Of a DNA stretch of 64,000 bases, positions 22,480 to 31,503 are shown piece by piece. The DNA is from Pantoea trifolii (GTDB lineage Bacteria > Pseudomonadota > Gammaproteobacteria > Enterobacterales > Enterobacteriaceae), in contig NZ_JANIET010000001.1 of assembly GCF_024506435.1 (NCBI RefSeq), positions 4,092,001 through 4,156,000 of the forward strand. The letters are read 5' to 3'. The translations under genes and the position numbers were made by a program. A model generated the notes under the pieces. That model was given only the letters and a program-made list of their open reading frames with translations, was not told where the DNA came from and did not search any database. Each line of letters begins with the position of its first letter. Position 1 is the stretch's first letter.

Positions 22480-23175
22480 ATGAACGCTCAACGTTTTGCC
22501 CGAATTCAGGAGATGCTGGCCCTGCGCCAGCACGATCTCACCGTCTGCATGGAACAGGTGCATAAACCGCATAACGTCTCGGCAGTGATCCGTACCGCCG
22601 ATGCGGTGGGCATTCATGAAGTGCACGCCGTCTGGCCAAGCGTGCGTATGCGCACCATGGTTTCCGCTTCGGCTGGCAGCAATAGTTGGGTGAAGGTCAA
22701 AACGCATCTGCATATTGCAGATGCGGTGCGTCATCTGAAGGATGAAGGCATGCAGGTGCTGGCGACCAATCTGTCGGCCAAAGCGGTAGATTTTCGCGAC
22801 ATCGATTACACCAAACCGACCTGCATTCTGATGGGGCAGGAAAAAACCGGTATTACCGCTGAAGCGCTGGCGCTGGCCGATCAGGACATCATTGTGCCGA
22901 TGGTCGGCATGGTGCAGTCGCTCAATGTCTCGGTGGCTTCCGCGCTGATTTTGTATGAAGCACAACGTCAGCGACAGAATGCCGGCATGTATCAACGCAC
23001 CTACAGCCTGCTGGATGAAGATGAGCAACAGCGTTTGCTGTTTGAAGGCGGTTATCCGGTGCTGGCGCGCGTCGCCAAACAAAAAAATCTGCCTTATCCG
23101 TACATCAATGGCCAGGGCGAAGTGGAAGCCGATGCCGATTGGTGGGCCACCATGCAATCGACGGGTAGAAAATGA
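22480..23175 (+). CDS. trmH: tRNA (guanosine(18)-2'-O)-methyltransferase
   Basis: A 231-residue SPOUT-class methyltransferase (formerly SpoU) that makes Gm18 in tRNA using S-adenosylmethionine. SPOUT motifs are visible: NVSAVIRTADAVGI with the conserved Arg, CILMGQEKTGIT, and VQSLNVSVASALILYEAQRQ in the knot. It starts 3 bases after spoT and overlaps the recG start by 4 bases (ATGA), so it is translationally linked to both. Confidence 0.97.
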   Translation: MNAQRFARIQEMLALRQHDLTVCMEQVHKPHNVSAVIRTADAVGIHEVHAVWPSVRMRTMVSASAGSNSWVKVKTHLHIADAVRHLKDEGMQVLATNLSAKAVDFRDIDYTKPTCILMGQEKTGITAEALALADQDIIVPMVGMVQSLNVSVASALILYEAQRQRQNAGMYQRTYSLLDEDEQQRLLFEGGYPVLARVAKQKNLPYPYINGQGEVEADADWWATMQSTGRK

Positions 23176-25250
23176 AAGGCCGTCTGCTGGATGCCATCCC
23201 GCTCAGTACCCTGACCGGCGTCGGCGCCAGTCAGGCGGGCAAGCTGGCCAAACTTGGCCTGTTTACCATTCAGGATTTACTGCTGCATCTGCCACTGCGC
23301 TACGAAGACCGCACCCAACTGTATAAAATCAATGACCTGCTGCCGGGCGTTTATGCCACGGTGGAAGGTGAAGTGCTGAACAGCGAAATCACATTTGGTC
23401 GCCGCCGCATGTTGGTGTGCCAGATCAGCGATGGCAGCGGCATGCTGACCATGCGCTTCTTCAATTTCAATGCCGGGATGAAAAACAGCCTGTCGCCGGG
23501 CCATCGCGTTACCGCCTATGGCGAGATTAAACGCGGTCAGCGCGGTGCTGAAATCATTCATCCCGAGTATCGCGTGCAGGGCGAACAAGGCGGCGTTGAG
23601 CTGCAGGAAACCCTGACGCCGGTTTATCCCACCACCGAAGGCATTCGTCAGGCAACACTGCGCAATCTCACCGATCAGGCGTTGACGCTGCTGGAAAGCT
23701 GCCCGATTGCCGAGCTGCTGCCGTCAGAACTGAGCGGCGGGCTGATTAGCCTGCCGGATGCCCTGCGAACGCTGCATCGTCCGCCGCCGGATTTGCGTCT
23801 GAGCGAGCTGGAAACCGGCCGCCATCCGGCACAAAAACGTTTAATTCTGGAAGAGCTGCTGGCACATAACCTCAGCATGCTGGCGGTACGCGCCGGTGCG
23901 CAGCGCCATCATGCGCTGCCGATGACGGCGCGCCACGAGCTGGTTGATCAGCTGCTGGCGGCGCTGCCCTTCTCGCCAACCGGTGCGCAAAAACGCGTGG
24001 TGGCAGAAATCGAAAAAGATCTGGCCAACGATTTTCCGATGATGCGCTTGGTGCAGGGCGATGTTGGCTCCGGCAAAACGCTGGTGGCCGCTCTGGCGGC
24101 ACTGAACGTCATCGCGCACGGCAAACAGGTGGCGCTGATGGCGCCGACTGAACTGCTGGCCGAGCAGCATGCCAACAATTTCCGCCAGTGGTTTGCACCG
24201 CTGGAAATCGAAGTGGGCTGGCTGGCGGGTAAGCAGAAAGGCAAAGCGCGTGAAGCACAGCAGGAAGCGATCGCCAGCGGCCAGGTCGCGATGGTGGTCG
24301 GCACCCACGCGCTGTTCCAGGAGCAGGTAAAATTCAACGGCATGGCGCTGGTAATCATCGATGAACAGCACCGCTTTGGCGTACATCAGCGCTTAGCCTT
24401 GTGGGAAAAAGGTGAGGAACAAGGTTTCCATCCGCATCAGCTGATCATGACCGCCACGCCGATTCCGCGCACGCTGGCAATGACCGCTTACGCCGATCTC
24501 GATACATCCACCATCGACGAATTACCGCCAGGCCGTACGCCGGTCACCACGGTGGCGATTCCCGATAGCCGCCGCAGTGAGATCATCACGCGCGTGCAAA
24601 GTGCCTGTCACGAAGGACGTCAGGCTTATTGGGTATGTACGCTGATTGAAGAGTCGGAAGTGCTGGAAGCGCAGGCGGCGGAAGCAACCTGGGAAGAGCT
24701 GAAAGTGGCGCTGCCCGATTTGCAGGTTGGCCTGGTGCACGGCCGCATGAAGCCCGCCGAAAAACAGGCGGTAATGGCGGCGTTTAAGGCCAATGAAATC
24801 CAGCTGCTGATCGCCACCACGGTGATCGAAGTGGGCGTGGATGTGCCGAATGCCAGCCTGATGATTATCGAAAACCCGGAACGTCTCGGTTTGGCCCAGC
24901 TGCATCAGCTGCGCGGCCGCGTGGGCCGTGGTGCTGTCGCCTCACACTGCGTGTTGTTGTATAAAGCGCCGCTCAGCAAAACCGCACAGAAGCGTTTGCA
25001 GGTGCTGCGCGATAGCAACGACGGCTTCGTGATTGCTCAGCACGATCTGGAGATTCGTGGTCCAGGTGAGATGCTCGGCACACGTCAAACCGGCAACGCC
25101 GAGTTTAAAGTGGCGGATTTACTGCGCGATCAGGGCATGATTCCCGAAGTTCAACGCGTGGCGCGTCATATCCACCAGCACTATCCCGAGCAGGCGCAGG
25201 CACTGATTGAGCGCTGGCTGCCGGAAACCGAGCGCTACAGCAACGCTTAA
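23172..25250 (+). CDS. recG: ATP-dependent DNA helicase RecG
   Basis: A 692-residue branch-migrating helicase that processes stalled forks, R-loops and Holliday junctions. The N-terminal wedge domain (OB fold, about 50-150) precedes the two helicase domains. Walker A is GDVGSGKT near residue 295, the DEAD-type box is IIDEQHRFG near 398, and motif VI is QLRGRVGRG. The TRG motif region follows (LEIRGPGEMLGTRQTG). Its stop overlaps the stop of the convergent MarR-type gene by 3 bases, so there is no visible terminator. Confidence 0.97.
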   Translation: MKGRLLDAIPLSTLTGVGASQAGKLAKLGLFTIQDLLLHLPLRYEDRTQLYKINDLLPGVYATVEGEVLNSEITFGRRRMLVCQISDGSGMLTMRFFNFNAGMKNSLSPGHRVTAYGEIKRGQRGAEIIHPEYRVQGEQGGVELQETLTPVYPTTEGIRQATLRNLTDQALTLLESCPIAELLPSELSGGLISLPDALRTLHRPPPDLRLSELETGRHPAQKRLILEELLAHNLSMLAVRAGAQRHHALPMTARHELVDQLLAALPFSPTGAQKRVVAEIEKDLANDFPMMRLVQGDVGSGKTLVAALAALNVIAHGKQVALMAPTELLAEQHANNFRQWFAPLEIEVGWLAGKQKGKAREAQQEAIASGQVAMVVGTHALFQEQVKFNGMALVIIDEQHRFGVHQRLALWEKGEEQGFHPHQLIMTATPIPRTLAMTAYADLDTSTIDELPPGRTPVTTVAIPDSRRSEIITRVQSACHEGRQAYWVCTLIEESEVLEAQAAEATWEELKVALPDLQVGLVHGRMKPAEKQAVMAAFKANEIQLLIATTVIEVGVDVPNASLMIIENPERLGLAQLHQLRGRVGRGAVASHCVLLYKAPLSKTAQKRLQVLRDSNDGFVIAQHDLEIRGPGEMLGTRQTGNAEFKVADLLRDQGMIPEVQRVARHIHQHYPEQAQALIERWLPETERYSNA

Positions 25251-25732
25251 TCTGACGTTATCGCTTTATCGATAGCCATAAAATCCCCGACAAATTTCTG
25301 CAGCAGACGCGCCAGCTCGGCGCGCTCTTCATCCGGCCAGCTGGCAAACAGGTTCTGATAGATCTGCGCGCGCGCCGCATCGATCTTGTCGGTCATCGCT
25401 TTACCTGCCGCCGTGATCACCGCTTCATTCACCCGTTTGTCTTTGGCGTTTTTCTGCCGCTGCGCCAACCCTAACTCCTCCAGCTTCGCCACCTGACGAC
25501 TCACCGTGGTGTAATCACGCCCGGCACGCTCCGCCAGTTCGACCACGCCAATTGGGCCGAAGCGACCGATCTGAATCAGCAGAGGAAACAGCGCGCGATC
25601 GAGCTGAATATTCGACTCTTTTATCAGTAATTCATCACGTTGCGGACGGTTGAAGGTTCCAACAATCATCAGCAGCGCATTATGTAGATCATCGAATGCT
25701 GCACTATTATGTGTATTTTGCACACTTTTCAT
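25247..25732 (-). CDS. MarR-family transcriptional regulator
   Basis: A 161-residue winged-helix regulator. The DNA-binding part is ELAERAGRDYTTVSRQVAKLEELGLAQRQ (about 66-94), followed by the wing (KDKRVNEAVITAAGKAM); flanking helices form the dimer. MarR proteins usually repress a divergent gene and are released by small phenolics or by oxidation. Here the divergent gene encodes a quinone-oxidoreductase-like enzyme, which fits that pattern. Two GTGT-N7-ACAC palindromes lie in and beside its start. No Cys-based oxidative sensor is present, since the protein has no cysteine. In E. coli this position between recG and xanP holds gltS instead. Confidence 0.85.
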   Translation of the reverse strand: MKSVQNTHNSAAFDDLHNALLMIVGTFNRPQRDELLIKESNIQLDRALFPLLIQIGRFGPIGVVELAERAGRDYTTVSRQVAKLEELGLAQRQKNAKDKRVNEAVITAAGKAMTDKIDAARAQIYQNLFASWPDEERAELARLLQKFVGDFMAIDKAITSD

Positions 25733-25775
25733 TGACGTTATCCCGAGGCAAGCCTAATGTGTGCATATTACACAT
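25709..25775. promoter_or_regulatory. Two matching operators for the MarR-type regulator
   Basis: GTGTATTTTGCACAC (25711-25725) and GTGTGCATATTACAC (25759-25773) both fit GTGT-N7-ACAC and are 48 bases apart. The second extends to ATGTGT-N7-ACACAT (25757-25775). The first overlaps codons 3-7 of the regulator gene, and the second lies in the promoter area of the oxidoreductase. This is what autorepression plus repression of the divergent gene would look like. Confidence 0.65.
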
Positions 25776-25802
25776 AGTTTCCACTTAACTGAAGGTGAAA
25801 GC

Positions 25803-26738
25803 ATGAAAGCAGCGATTGTTTCCGCGGCAGGTGAACTGCCGGTTTACGGTGATTTCCCTGAACCGCAGGCTGATGAAAGCCATGTGGTGGTGACAGTAAC
25901 AGCCGCCGCCGTCAGCCAGCTAGCGAAAGCACGCGCCGCCGGTACCCATTACAGCGCGGCCGCGCACTATCCCTTTATTACCGGCATTGATGGTACCGGC
26001 ACGCTGAGCAATGGCGATCCGGTTTACTTTCTCGCTTTTGATGCGCAGTGGGGCAGCATGGCGGAAAGAACCTTAGTGCCCGCCGACAGCATCGTTTCGT
26101 TGCCGGCCACACTGGATCCGGTGCTGGCCGCCGCGCTGGCGAATCCGGGCATGTCATCCTGGGCAGCATTAACCCGACGTGCTCAGCTGCGCGCCGGTGA
26201 AACCGTATTAATCAATGGCGCAACTGGCACGTCGGGCGGTTTAGCGGTGCGCATCGCGCAGCATCTGGGCGCAGGAAAAATCATCGCTACCGGCCGCAAT
26301 CGCGCCGCGCTGGATCAACTGCGCGCGCAGGGTGCTGACCTCACTTTCACGCTGGATGAATTGCCGGGCGCGTTACCGGCATTGATGAAAGAAGGCATTG
26401 ATGTGGTGCTGGATTATCTTTGGGGCCAGAGTGCGCTCGATATCATGCAGGCCGCCGTGGCGGGCGGAGAGAAAACGGTGCGCTTTGTGCAAATCGGTTC
26501 GTTGAGCGGACAGGAAATTACCCTGCACAGCAAACTGCTGCGCTCCTCCGGGCTGACATTAATGGGCAGCGGCCTCGGCAGCGTGTCGGATAAAGCGTTG
26601 ATCGCCTGTATCGGTGAAATGCTGACGGCCGCCGCTGAGAGCGATTTTTCCATCGCCTTCCAGATGCGCCCGCTGAGTGACGTCGCCCTGGCGTGGCAGG
26701 AAGATGACAGCCGCTGCCGCACGGTGTTTACGCTCTAG
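25803..26738 (+). CDS. MDR-superfamily NAD(P)H:quinone oxidoreductase-like protein
   Basis: A 311-residue medium-chain dehydrogenase/reductase without structural or catalytic zinc ligands. The N-terminal GroES-like domain (about 1-120) is followed by a Rossmann fold with INGATGTSGGLAVRIAQ (about 137-153) and a possible NADPH-binding ATGRNR at strand 2. It belongs with zeta-crystallin-like quinone or enone reductases; the substrate is not deducible. The start follows GAAGGTGAAAGC; an upstream in-frame ATG at 25761 falls inside the operator and is rejected. It is divergent from the MarR-type gene and probably induced by that regulator's ligand. Confidence 0.8.
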   Translation: MKAAIVSAAGELPVYGDFPEPQADESHVVVTVTAAAVSQLAKARAAGTHYSAAAHYPFITGIDGTGTLSNGDPVYFLAFDAQWGSMAERTLVPADSIVSLPATLDPVLAAALANPGMSSWAALTRRAQLRAGETVLINGATGTSGGLAVRIAQHLGAGKIIATGRNRAALDQLRAQGADLTFTLDELPGALPALMKEGIDVVLDYLWGQSALDIMQAAVAGGEKTVRFVQIGSLSGQEITLHSKLLRSSGLTLMGSGLGSVSDKALIACIGEMLTAAAESDFSIAFQMRPLSDVALAWQEDDSRCRTVFTL

Positions 26739-26763
26739 ATCAACGGAAGTAAAAAGGGGCATT

Positions 26764-26775
26764 GCAAACGATTGC
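26764..26775. promoter_or_regulatory. PurR-like box upstream of xanP
   Basis: GCAAACGATTGC matches the core of the PurR operator (GCAAACGTTTGC) at 11 of 12 positions, 56 bases before the xanP start. PurR controls several purine genes in enterics; its control of this gene is an inference. Confidence 0.4.
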
Positions 26776-26830
26776 TTTCACAACGCAACCGTTTAAAATC
26801 GCCCCTTTGTTGTAATTGAGAACGTCCACT

Positions 26831-28216
26831 ATGTCCGTCAACACCGCTGAAACTCGCCAGCCTGCCAGCGCTGCAAGCCCGAAAAGTGAACTGATTTACC
26901 GCCTCGAAGACCGTCCACCATTACCGCAAACCTTGTTTGCTGCCTGTCAGCATTTGCTTGCGATGTTTGTCGCGGTGATTACGCCCGCGCTATTAATTTG
27001 CCAGGCGCTGGGTTTACCGGCGCAGGATACGCAGCACATCATCAGCATGTCGCTGTTTGCCTCGGGCGTGGCATCCATTCTGCAAATCAAAACCTGGGGA
27101 CCGGTGGGTTCCGGCCTGTTGTCGATTCAGGGCACCAGTTTTAACTTCGTCACGCCGCTGATCATGGGCGGTATGGCGCTGAAAAACGGCGGCGTTGATG
27201 TACCAACCATGATGGCGGCGCTGTTTGGCACGCTGATGGTGGCGTCGTGTACCGAAATGGTGCTGTCACGCGTGCTGCACCTGGCGCGCCGCATCATTAC
27301 GCCGCTGGTTTCCGGCATTGTGGTGATGATTATTGGCCTGTCGCTGATTCAGGTCGGTTTGACCTCCATCGGCGGCGGCTTTACTGCGATGAGCGATCAC
27401 ACGTTCGGTGCCCCGAAAAACTTATTGCTGGCGGCTTCGGTATTGGTGGTGATTATCCTGCTTAATCGCCAGCGTAATGCTTATCTGCGCGTGGCCTCGC
27501 TGGTGATCGCGATGGCGGTAGGTTATGCGCTGGCCTGGGCGCTGGATATGCTGCCTGCCACCAGCACGCCAGCCGATCAGCCGCTGATAGCCGTGCCATC
27601 GCCGCTCTACTATGGGCTGGGCTTTGACTGGAATCTGCTGATTCCGCTGATGTTGGTGTTTATGGTGACCTCATTGGAAACCATTGGCGACATCACCGCG
27701 ACCTCTGATGTTTCCGAGCAGCCGGTGAGTGGTCCGCTGTATATGAAGCGTCTGAAAGGCGGCGTGTTGGCAAACGGGCTTAACTCCTTTGTCTCGGCGC
27801 TGTTCAATACTTTCCCGAACTCCTGTTTTGGCCAGAATAACGGCGTGATTCAGCTTACCGGCGTTGCCAGCCGCTATGTGGGGTTTGTCGTGGCGCTGAT
27901 GCTGATCGTGCTTGGCCTGTTCCCGGCCGTGAGCGGTTTTGTGCAGCACATTCCGGAACCGGTGCTGGGCGGTGCAACCATTGTGATGTTCGGTACCATC
28001 GCCGCGTCTGGCGTGCGCATTGTTTCACGCGAGCCGCTGAATCGTCGTGCCATCATGATTATCGCGCTGTCGCTGGCGGTCGGTTTGGGCGTTTCTCAGC
28101 AGCCGCTGATTCTGCAATTTGCCCCAGACTGGCTGAAAACCCTGCTTTCATCTGGCATTGCGGCCGGTGGTATTACCGCCATCGTGCTGAACCTGATCTT
28201 CCCGCAAGAAAAGTAA
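26831..28216 (+). CDS. xanP: Xanthine:proton symporter XanP
   Basis: A 461-residue inner-membrane permease of the nucleobase-ascorbate transporter family (NAT/NCS2). It follows E. coli XanP closely, including [19 protein letters not shown], the family signature [14 protein letters not shown], and [19 protein letters not shown]. About 14 transmembrane segments are expected. The start at 26831 (MSVNTAET) matches E. coli; five earlier codons are unlikely. Its neighbours upstream differ from E. coli (MarR/oxidoreductase in place of gltS), while yicH follows as usual. Confidence 0.95.
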   Translation: MSVNTAETRQPASAASPKSELIYRLEDRPPLPQTLFAACQHLLAMFVAVITPALLICQALGLPAQDTQHIISMSLFASGVASILQIKTWGPVGSGLLSIQGTSFNFVTPLIMGGMALKNGGVDVPTMMAALFGTLMVASCTEMVLSRVLHLARRIITPLVSGIVVMIIGLSLIQVGLTSIGGGFTAMSDHTFGAPKNLLLAASVLVVIILLNRQRNAYLRVASLVIAMAVGYALAWALDMLPATSTPADQPLIAVPSPLYYGLGFDWNLLIPLMLVFMVTSLETIGDITATSDVSEQPVSGPLYMKRLKGGVLANGLNSFVSALFNTFPNSCFGQNNGVIQLTGVASRYVGFVVALMLIVLGLFPAVSGFVQHIPEPVLGGATIVMFGTIAASGVRIVSREPLNRRAIMIIALSLAVGLGVSQQPLILQFAPDWLKTLLSSGIAAGGITAIVLNLIFPQEK

Positions 28217-28223
28217 TCCAGAC

Positions 28224-28241
28224 GGCAGGCTTCGGCCTGCC
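28224..28241 (+). terminator. UUCG-capped hairpin after xanP
   Basis: GGCAGGC-TTCG-GCCTGCC is a stable tetraloop hairpin 7 bases after the xanP stop. Only a weak T-rich stretch follows, so termination may be partial. Confidence 0.6.
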
Positions 28242-28242
28242 T

Positions 28243-28322
28243 GATATTTATCCGCATTTACATCCAGGCTGTTGAGCTGTAACGGTAATTCAGGCATAAC
28301 AACCACTCACCGGATAAATATC
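28243..28322. repeat. 12-bp inverted repeat with 56-base spacer
   Basis: GATATTTATCCG (28243-28254) and CGGATAAATATC (28311-28322) are exact reverse complements bracketing the xanP-yicH spacer. The right arm ends 16 bases before the yicH ATG. It could form a long-stem RNA structure or be two sites for one regulator. Confidence 0.6.
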
Positions 28323-28338
28323 GGGATGGATGAGTGCG

Positions 28339-30018
28339 ATGAAATTTTTAGGCAAGTTTTTCCTTACCTTACTGCTGCTAATTCTGCTGGCGCTGGTAGT
28401 GCTGTATGTGTTGCTGCAAACACAATGGGGCGCAGGTTGGTTTAGCCGCTGGGTAAGCGATAAAACCGCCTGGCATCTCTCTCTCAGCAAGATTGAGCAC
28501 GGCTTCTCCTCTCCTTCGCACATCATTCTCGATGACTTCAGCTTTGGCCATGATGGCCAGCCCGCCGTGTTGGTGGCGAAACGCGTTGATCTCGGCCTTG
28601 CGCTGGTTCAGTTCAGCGATCCGCTGCACTTCAACAGCATCGAAATACGCGACGGTGAAATCAATCTGGCTAATCAAGCGCCCGATACCACGCTGCCGAT
28701 TCAGGCCAATCGCCTGCAGCTGAATAACGTGCGCATTGAGAATCCGCATAGCGCGTTGCCGATGACCGCTCAGCGCGTGAACGGCGGTCTTCTGCCGTGG
28801 AAACCGCTGCCTAACGACGTGCTGGGCAGCGATGCGCAGTTCCAGATCAGCGCCGGCACTCTGACGCTGGATGGTGTGCCGGGCAATAACGTCTTGCTGC
28901 AGGGCAGCATTAAGCAACGTCGTCTGGTGCTGAGCAATATCGGTGCCGATCTGGCGCGTGGTTCGATGACCGGCAACGCCGAACGTGATGCGCAGGGTAA
29001 CTGGAAGATCGACCAACTGCGCCTCAACGATATCCGTTTGCAAACCCATCAAAGCCTGGGCGACTTCCTCAATCCGCTGCGCGATGTGCCTTCAGTGAGC
29101 ATCAACCGTCTGGATATGACCGATGCACGCCTGCAAGGACCGGATTGGGCGGTGACCGATCTCGATTTAACCCTGAAAAATGTCACGCTGCGCGGCGATG
29201 ATTGGGAAAGCGATGGCGGCTCTCTCTCCATGAACGCCGGGAATTTCATTAACGGTGGCTTTGAGCTCAACGATCCTATCGTCAATGCCGACCTTTCGGC
29301 GCAGGGCATCGCGCTGACGCAGTTCAGTTCGCGTTGGGTGAATGGCGTGGTGCGCGCCAGCGGCAACTGGTCGCGCAGCGACAAGCGTTTAACGCTGGAT
29401 GAACTGGCGATCGCCGGGCTGGAATATACCTTGCCGCAAAACTGGCGTGAACGCTGGCAGCAAACCTTACCGGATTGGCTGGATAGCGTGCTGATAACCC
29501 GCGCTACCGCCAACCGTAACCTGATTATTGATATCAATCCGGCGTTCCCGTTCCAGATGACGTCACTGGATGGCAGCGCGGATAACCTGCTGCTGGCACG
29601 TCAACATCAGTGGGGAATCTGGGCCGGTAAAGCCAGCTTCAACGCGGCTGAAGCCACCTTCAATCGCACCGATCTGCGCCATCCATCCATTGCGCTGAAT
29701 GCCAATGACCAGCAGATTCAGGTAACGGAGTTGAGCGCCTTTAACGGCAGCGGTTTACTGGAAGGTTCTGCAACGGTTGGGCAGGATGCGCAACGTCCGC
29801 TGACGCTGAATCTGAAAGGTCAGGCTGTGCCGGCAAACGTGCTGGGAAATTGGGGTTGGCCAACGCTGCAGTTGAGCGGCAACAGTAATTTGCAGCTGCA
29901 GGTGAAAGGCTCGTTGAACGCCAGCGCGCCGCTGCGCCCCAGCGTGGAGGGTACGTTGTCAGTGACTACCGATGCACAGTCGGTGCAGCAGACGATGCGG
30001 GGCGGGCAGGTTCAGTAA
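28339..30018 (+). CDS. yicH: YicH, AsmA-family envelope protein
   Basis: A 559-residue AsmA-like protein with one N-terminal transmembrane helix (KFLGKFFLTLLLLILLALVV) and a large periplasmic region rich in beta-strands, as in E. coli YicH. AsmA-like proteins form elongated grooves that bridge inner and outer membranes and have been implicated in phospholipid transport; YicH's own role is less established. The start at 28339 gives the family N-terminus MKFLGKFF. The C-terminus is a few residues shorter than in E. coli. E. coli next has yicI; here fabY follows on the opposite strand, so a rearrangement junction lies just downstream. Confidence 0.9.
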   Translation: MKFLGKFFLTLLLLILLALVVLYVLLQTQWGAGWFSRWVSDKTAWHLSLSKIEHGFSSPSHIILDDFSFGHDGQPAVLVAKRVDLGLALVQFSDPLHFNSIEIRDGEINLANQAPDTTLPIQANRLQLNNVRIENPHSALPMTAQRVNGGLLPWKPLPNDVLGSDAQFQISAGTLTLDGVPGNNVLLQGSIKQRRLVLSNIGADLARGSMTGNAERDAQGNWKIDQLRLNDIRLQTHQSLGDFLNPLRDVPSVSINRLDMTDARLQGPDWAVTDLDLTLKNVTLRGDDWESDGGSLSMNAGNFINGGFELNDPIVNADLSAQGIALTQFSSRWVNGVVRASGNWSRSDKRLTLDELAIAGLEYTLPQNWRERWQQTLPDWLDSVLITRATANRNLIIDINPAFPFQMTSLDGSADNLLLARQHQWGIWAGKASFNAAEATFNRTDLRHPSIALNANDQQIQVTELSAFNGSGLLEGSATVGQDAQRPLTLNLKGQAVPANVLGNWGWPTLQLSGNSNLQLQVKGSLNASAPLRPSVEGTLSVTTDAQSVQQTMRGGQVQ

Positions 30019-30028
30019 GGTAAAATAG

Positions 30029-30051
30029 AAAGGTCGCCATGAATGGCGACC
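30029..30051. repeat. Palindromic hairpin between yicH and fabY
   Basis: GGTCGCCAT (30032-30040) and ATGGCGACC (30043-30051) form a 9-bp stem with a 2-base loop between two convergent genes. The left arm with flank, AAAGGTCGCCATGAATG, recurs exactly at 12614-12630, so this may belong to a dispersed repeat family as well as ending transcripts. Confidence 0.6.
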
Positions 30052-30058
30052 CTGCGTG

Positions 30059-31006
30059 TTAGTTGATACGAGCGCCGGAACCACCCTCTTCCAGCGCCCC
30101 GTCCGAATCGGCGGGCAGCACGATGTAGACGCCTTCGAATACCGCGCCCAACTCATCATCACCAAACAACTCCACTTCCATCTGCACGCGCGCTTTGCGG
30201 CCTCGCGCCAAACGGTCAAGATCGCCGCTGAGCGAGCCGAGATCGGCAATTGCGCCCGGACGGCCGCTTATTGGTTTGCTATAGCGAATATGCGCATCCG
30301 CCAGAATAATGGTGCCACCGAGATGCCGCTCGCGCAGCAGCAGCCAAATCAAACCCCAACCGGTTAGCGTGGCGAGCGAGAACAGGCTGCCCGCAAACAA
30401 GGTGTGATGGGGATTCTGGTTGCCCGCTTCAGGCATGGTGGTAACGAATTTCTGCCCGGTGTATTGCAGAATGCGCACGCCCATTTTTTCACTCAGCGGG
30501 ATGTGCTCATACCAGGCTTGCTGCAGCTGTCCGCACCAGTCGGCGCGATGCAGAATATCGTCGAGCGTCACGACCGGTTTGATCATCAGGAAGTGACGCA
30601 CCGGCGTGGTTTGTGGCGCGGTGATTTCCCCCTGATTGACGTAGCCAAGCTTGGCAAAGAATTCGACGGCGTCTTCACGCGCACTACAGGTAACGCGTTT
30701 CGCTCCTTCCTGACGCGCAACCGATTCCAGCGTCATCGCCACCAGCGTGCCAAGACCTTTGCCCTGCACAGAAGGATGCACGGCGAGAAAACGAATCGCC
30801 GCTTCGTTCTCGGCGTTGATGTACAGACGCCCGATCGCCACCGGCTTGCCTTGCTCATCCACCACCATTTGATGATGCGCCAGCGCATCCCAGGCATCAC
30901 GCTCAGAACCCTGCGGCTGACGCAGCGGCTTTCGTAACATTTCCCAGCGGAACTGGTAATACATATCCAGCTCTTCCGCCGTTTGCGGTACGCGAAGATG
31001 ATACAT
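30059..31006 (-). CDS. fabY: FabY (YiiD), GNAT-thioesterase fusion of fatty-acid initiation
   Basis: A 315-residue two-domain protein. The N-terminal GNAT domain (about 1-150) has [17 protein letters not shown], the acetyl-CoA-binding motif. The C-terminal domain (about 165-315) is a hot-dog thioesterase-like fold ([21 protein letters not shown]). E. coli YiiD, also called FabY or MadA, has been linked to starting fatty-acid synthesis, reportedly as a malonyl-ACP decarboxylase. The start at 31006 ([14 protein letters not shown]) is conserved; E. coli uses a start about 16 codons earlier, and the in-frame sequence [13 protein letters not shown] here may correspond, but it has no ATG close by. 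It follows dtd on the same strand. Confidence 0.88.
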   Translation of the reverse strand: MYHLRVPQTAEELDMYYQFRWEMLRKPLRQPQGSERDAWDALAHHQMVVDEQGKPVAIGRLYINAENEAAIRFLAVHPSVQGKGLGTLVAMTLESVARQEGAKRVTCSAREDAVEFFAKLGYVNQGEITAPQTTPVRHFLMIKPVVTLDDILHRADWCGQLQQAWYEHIPLSEKMGVRILQYTGQKFVTTMPEAGNQNPHHTLFAGSLFSLATLTGWGLIWLLLRERHLGGTIILADAHIRYSKPISGRPGAIADLGSLSGDLDRLARGRKARVQMEVELFGDDELGAVFEGVYIVLPADSDGALEEGGSGARIN

Positions 31007-31065
31007 AAAGTGTTTCTCTCGTTCGGAGCTTGCGTGGCTAAGTCCTTGCCGCTCGGCTGAAAACC

Positions 31066-31503
31066 TCACATCTGTAACCAGAAGGTCACCGGACCATCGT
31101 TTATCAACGAAACCTGCATATTGGCGGCGAAGCGCCCGTTTGCGGTGGTCACGCCCTGTGCTCGGCAGCAATCGCTAAAGTATTCATAGAGGCGCTCGGC
31201 TTCCGCTGGTTCTGCGCCGCCTGAGAAAGAGGGACGCATCCCTTTATTGGTATCAGCGGCGAGAGTGAATTGCGACACCACCAGCACGCTGCCACCCGCC
31301 TGCTGCACATTGAGATTCATTTTGTCATTCTCATCCGCAAAGATGCGGTAGCCCAGCACGCGCTCGGTTAGACGCTGCGCTTTTTGTTCGTCGTCGCCCT
31401 TTTCCACACCCAATAACACCAATAACCCATTGCCAATTTCGCCCACTGTTGCGTCGTCAACGCTAACACTGGCGCGGCTGACGCGCTGAATCAAAGCAAT
31501 CAT
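31066..31503 (-). CDS. dtd: D-aminoacyl-tRNA deacylase
   Basis: A 145-residue homodimeric enzyme that removes D-amino acids and glycine mischarged on tRNA. Family motifs are present: [17 protein letters not shown] (with the SQFTL catalytic element) and the C-terminal [11 protein letters not shown], the Gly-cisPro type motif (GPVT). Its ATG overlaps the yihY stop (ATGA), so translation is coupled within the yihX-yihY-dtd-fabY unit. Confidence 0.97.
   Translation of the reverse strand: MIALIQRVSRASVSVDDATVGEIGNGLLVLLGVEKGDDEQKAQRLTERVLGYRIFADENDKMNLNVQQAGGSVLVVSQFTLAADTNKGMRPSFSGGAEPAEAERLYEYFSDCCRAQGVTTANGRFAANMQVSLINDGPVTFWLQM

Noticed and set aside
21952..23157. Open frame of about 401 codons on the minus strand across the spoT-trmH boundary
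   Set aside because: It is antisense to two certain genes, with His- and Arg-rich sequence and no ribosome-binding site or promoter of note.
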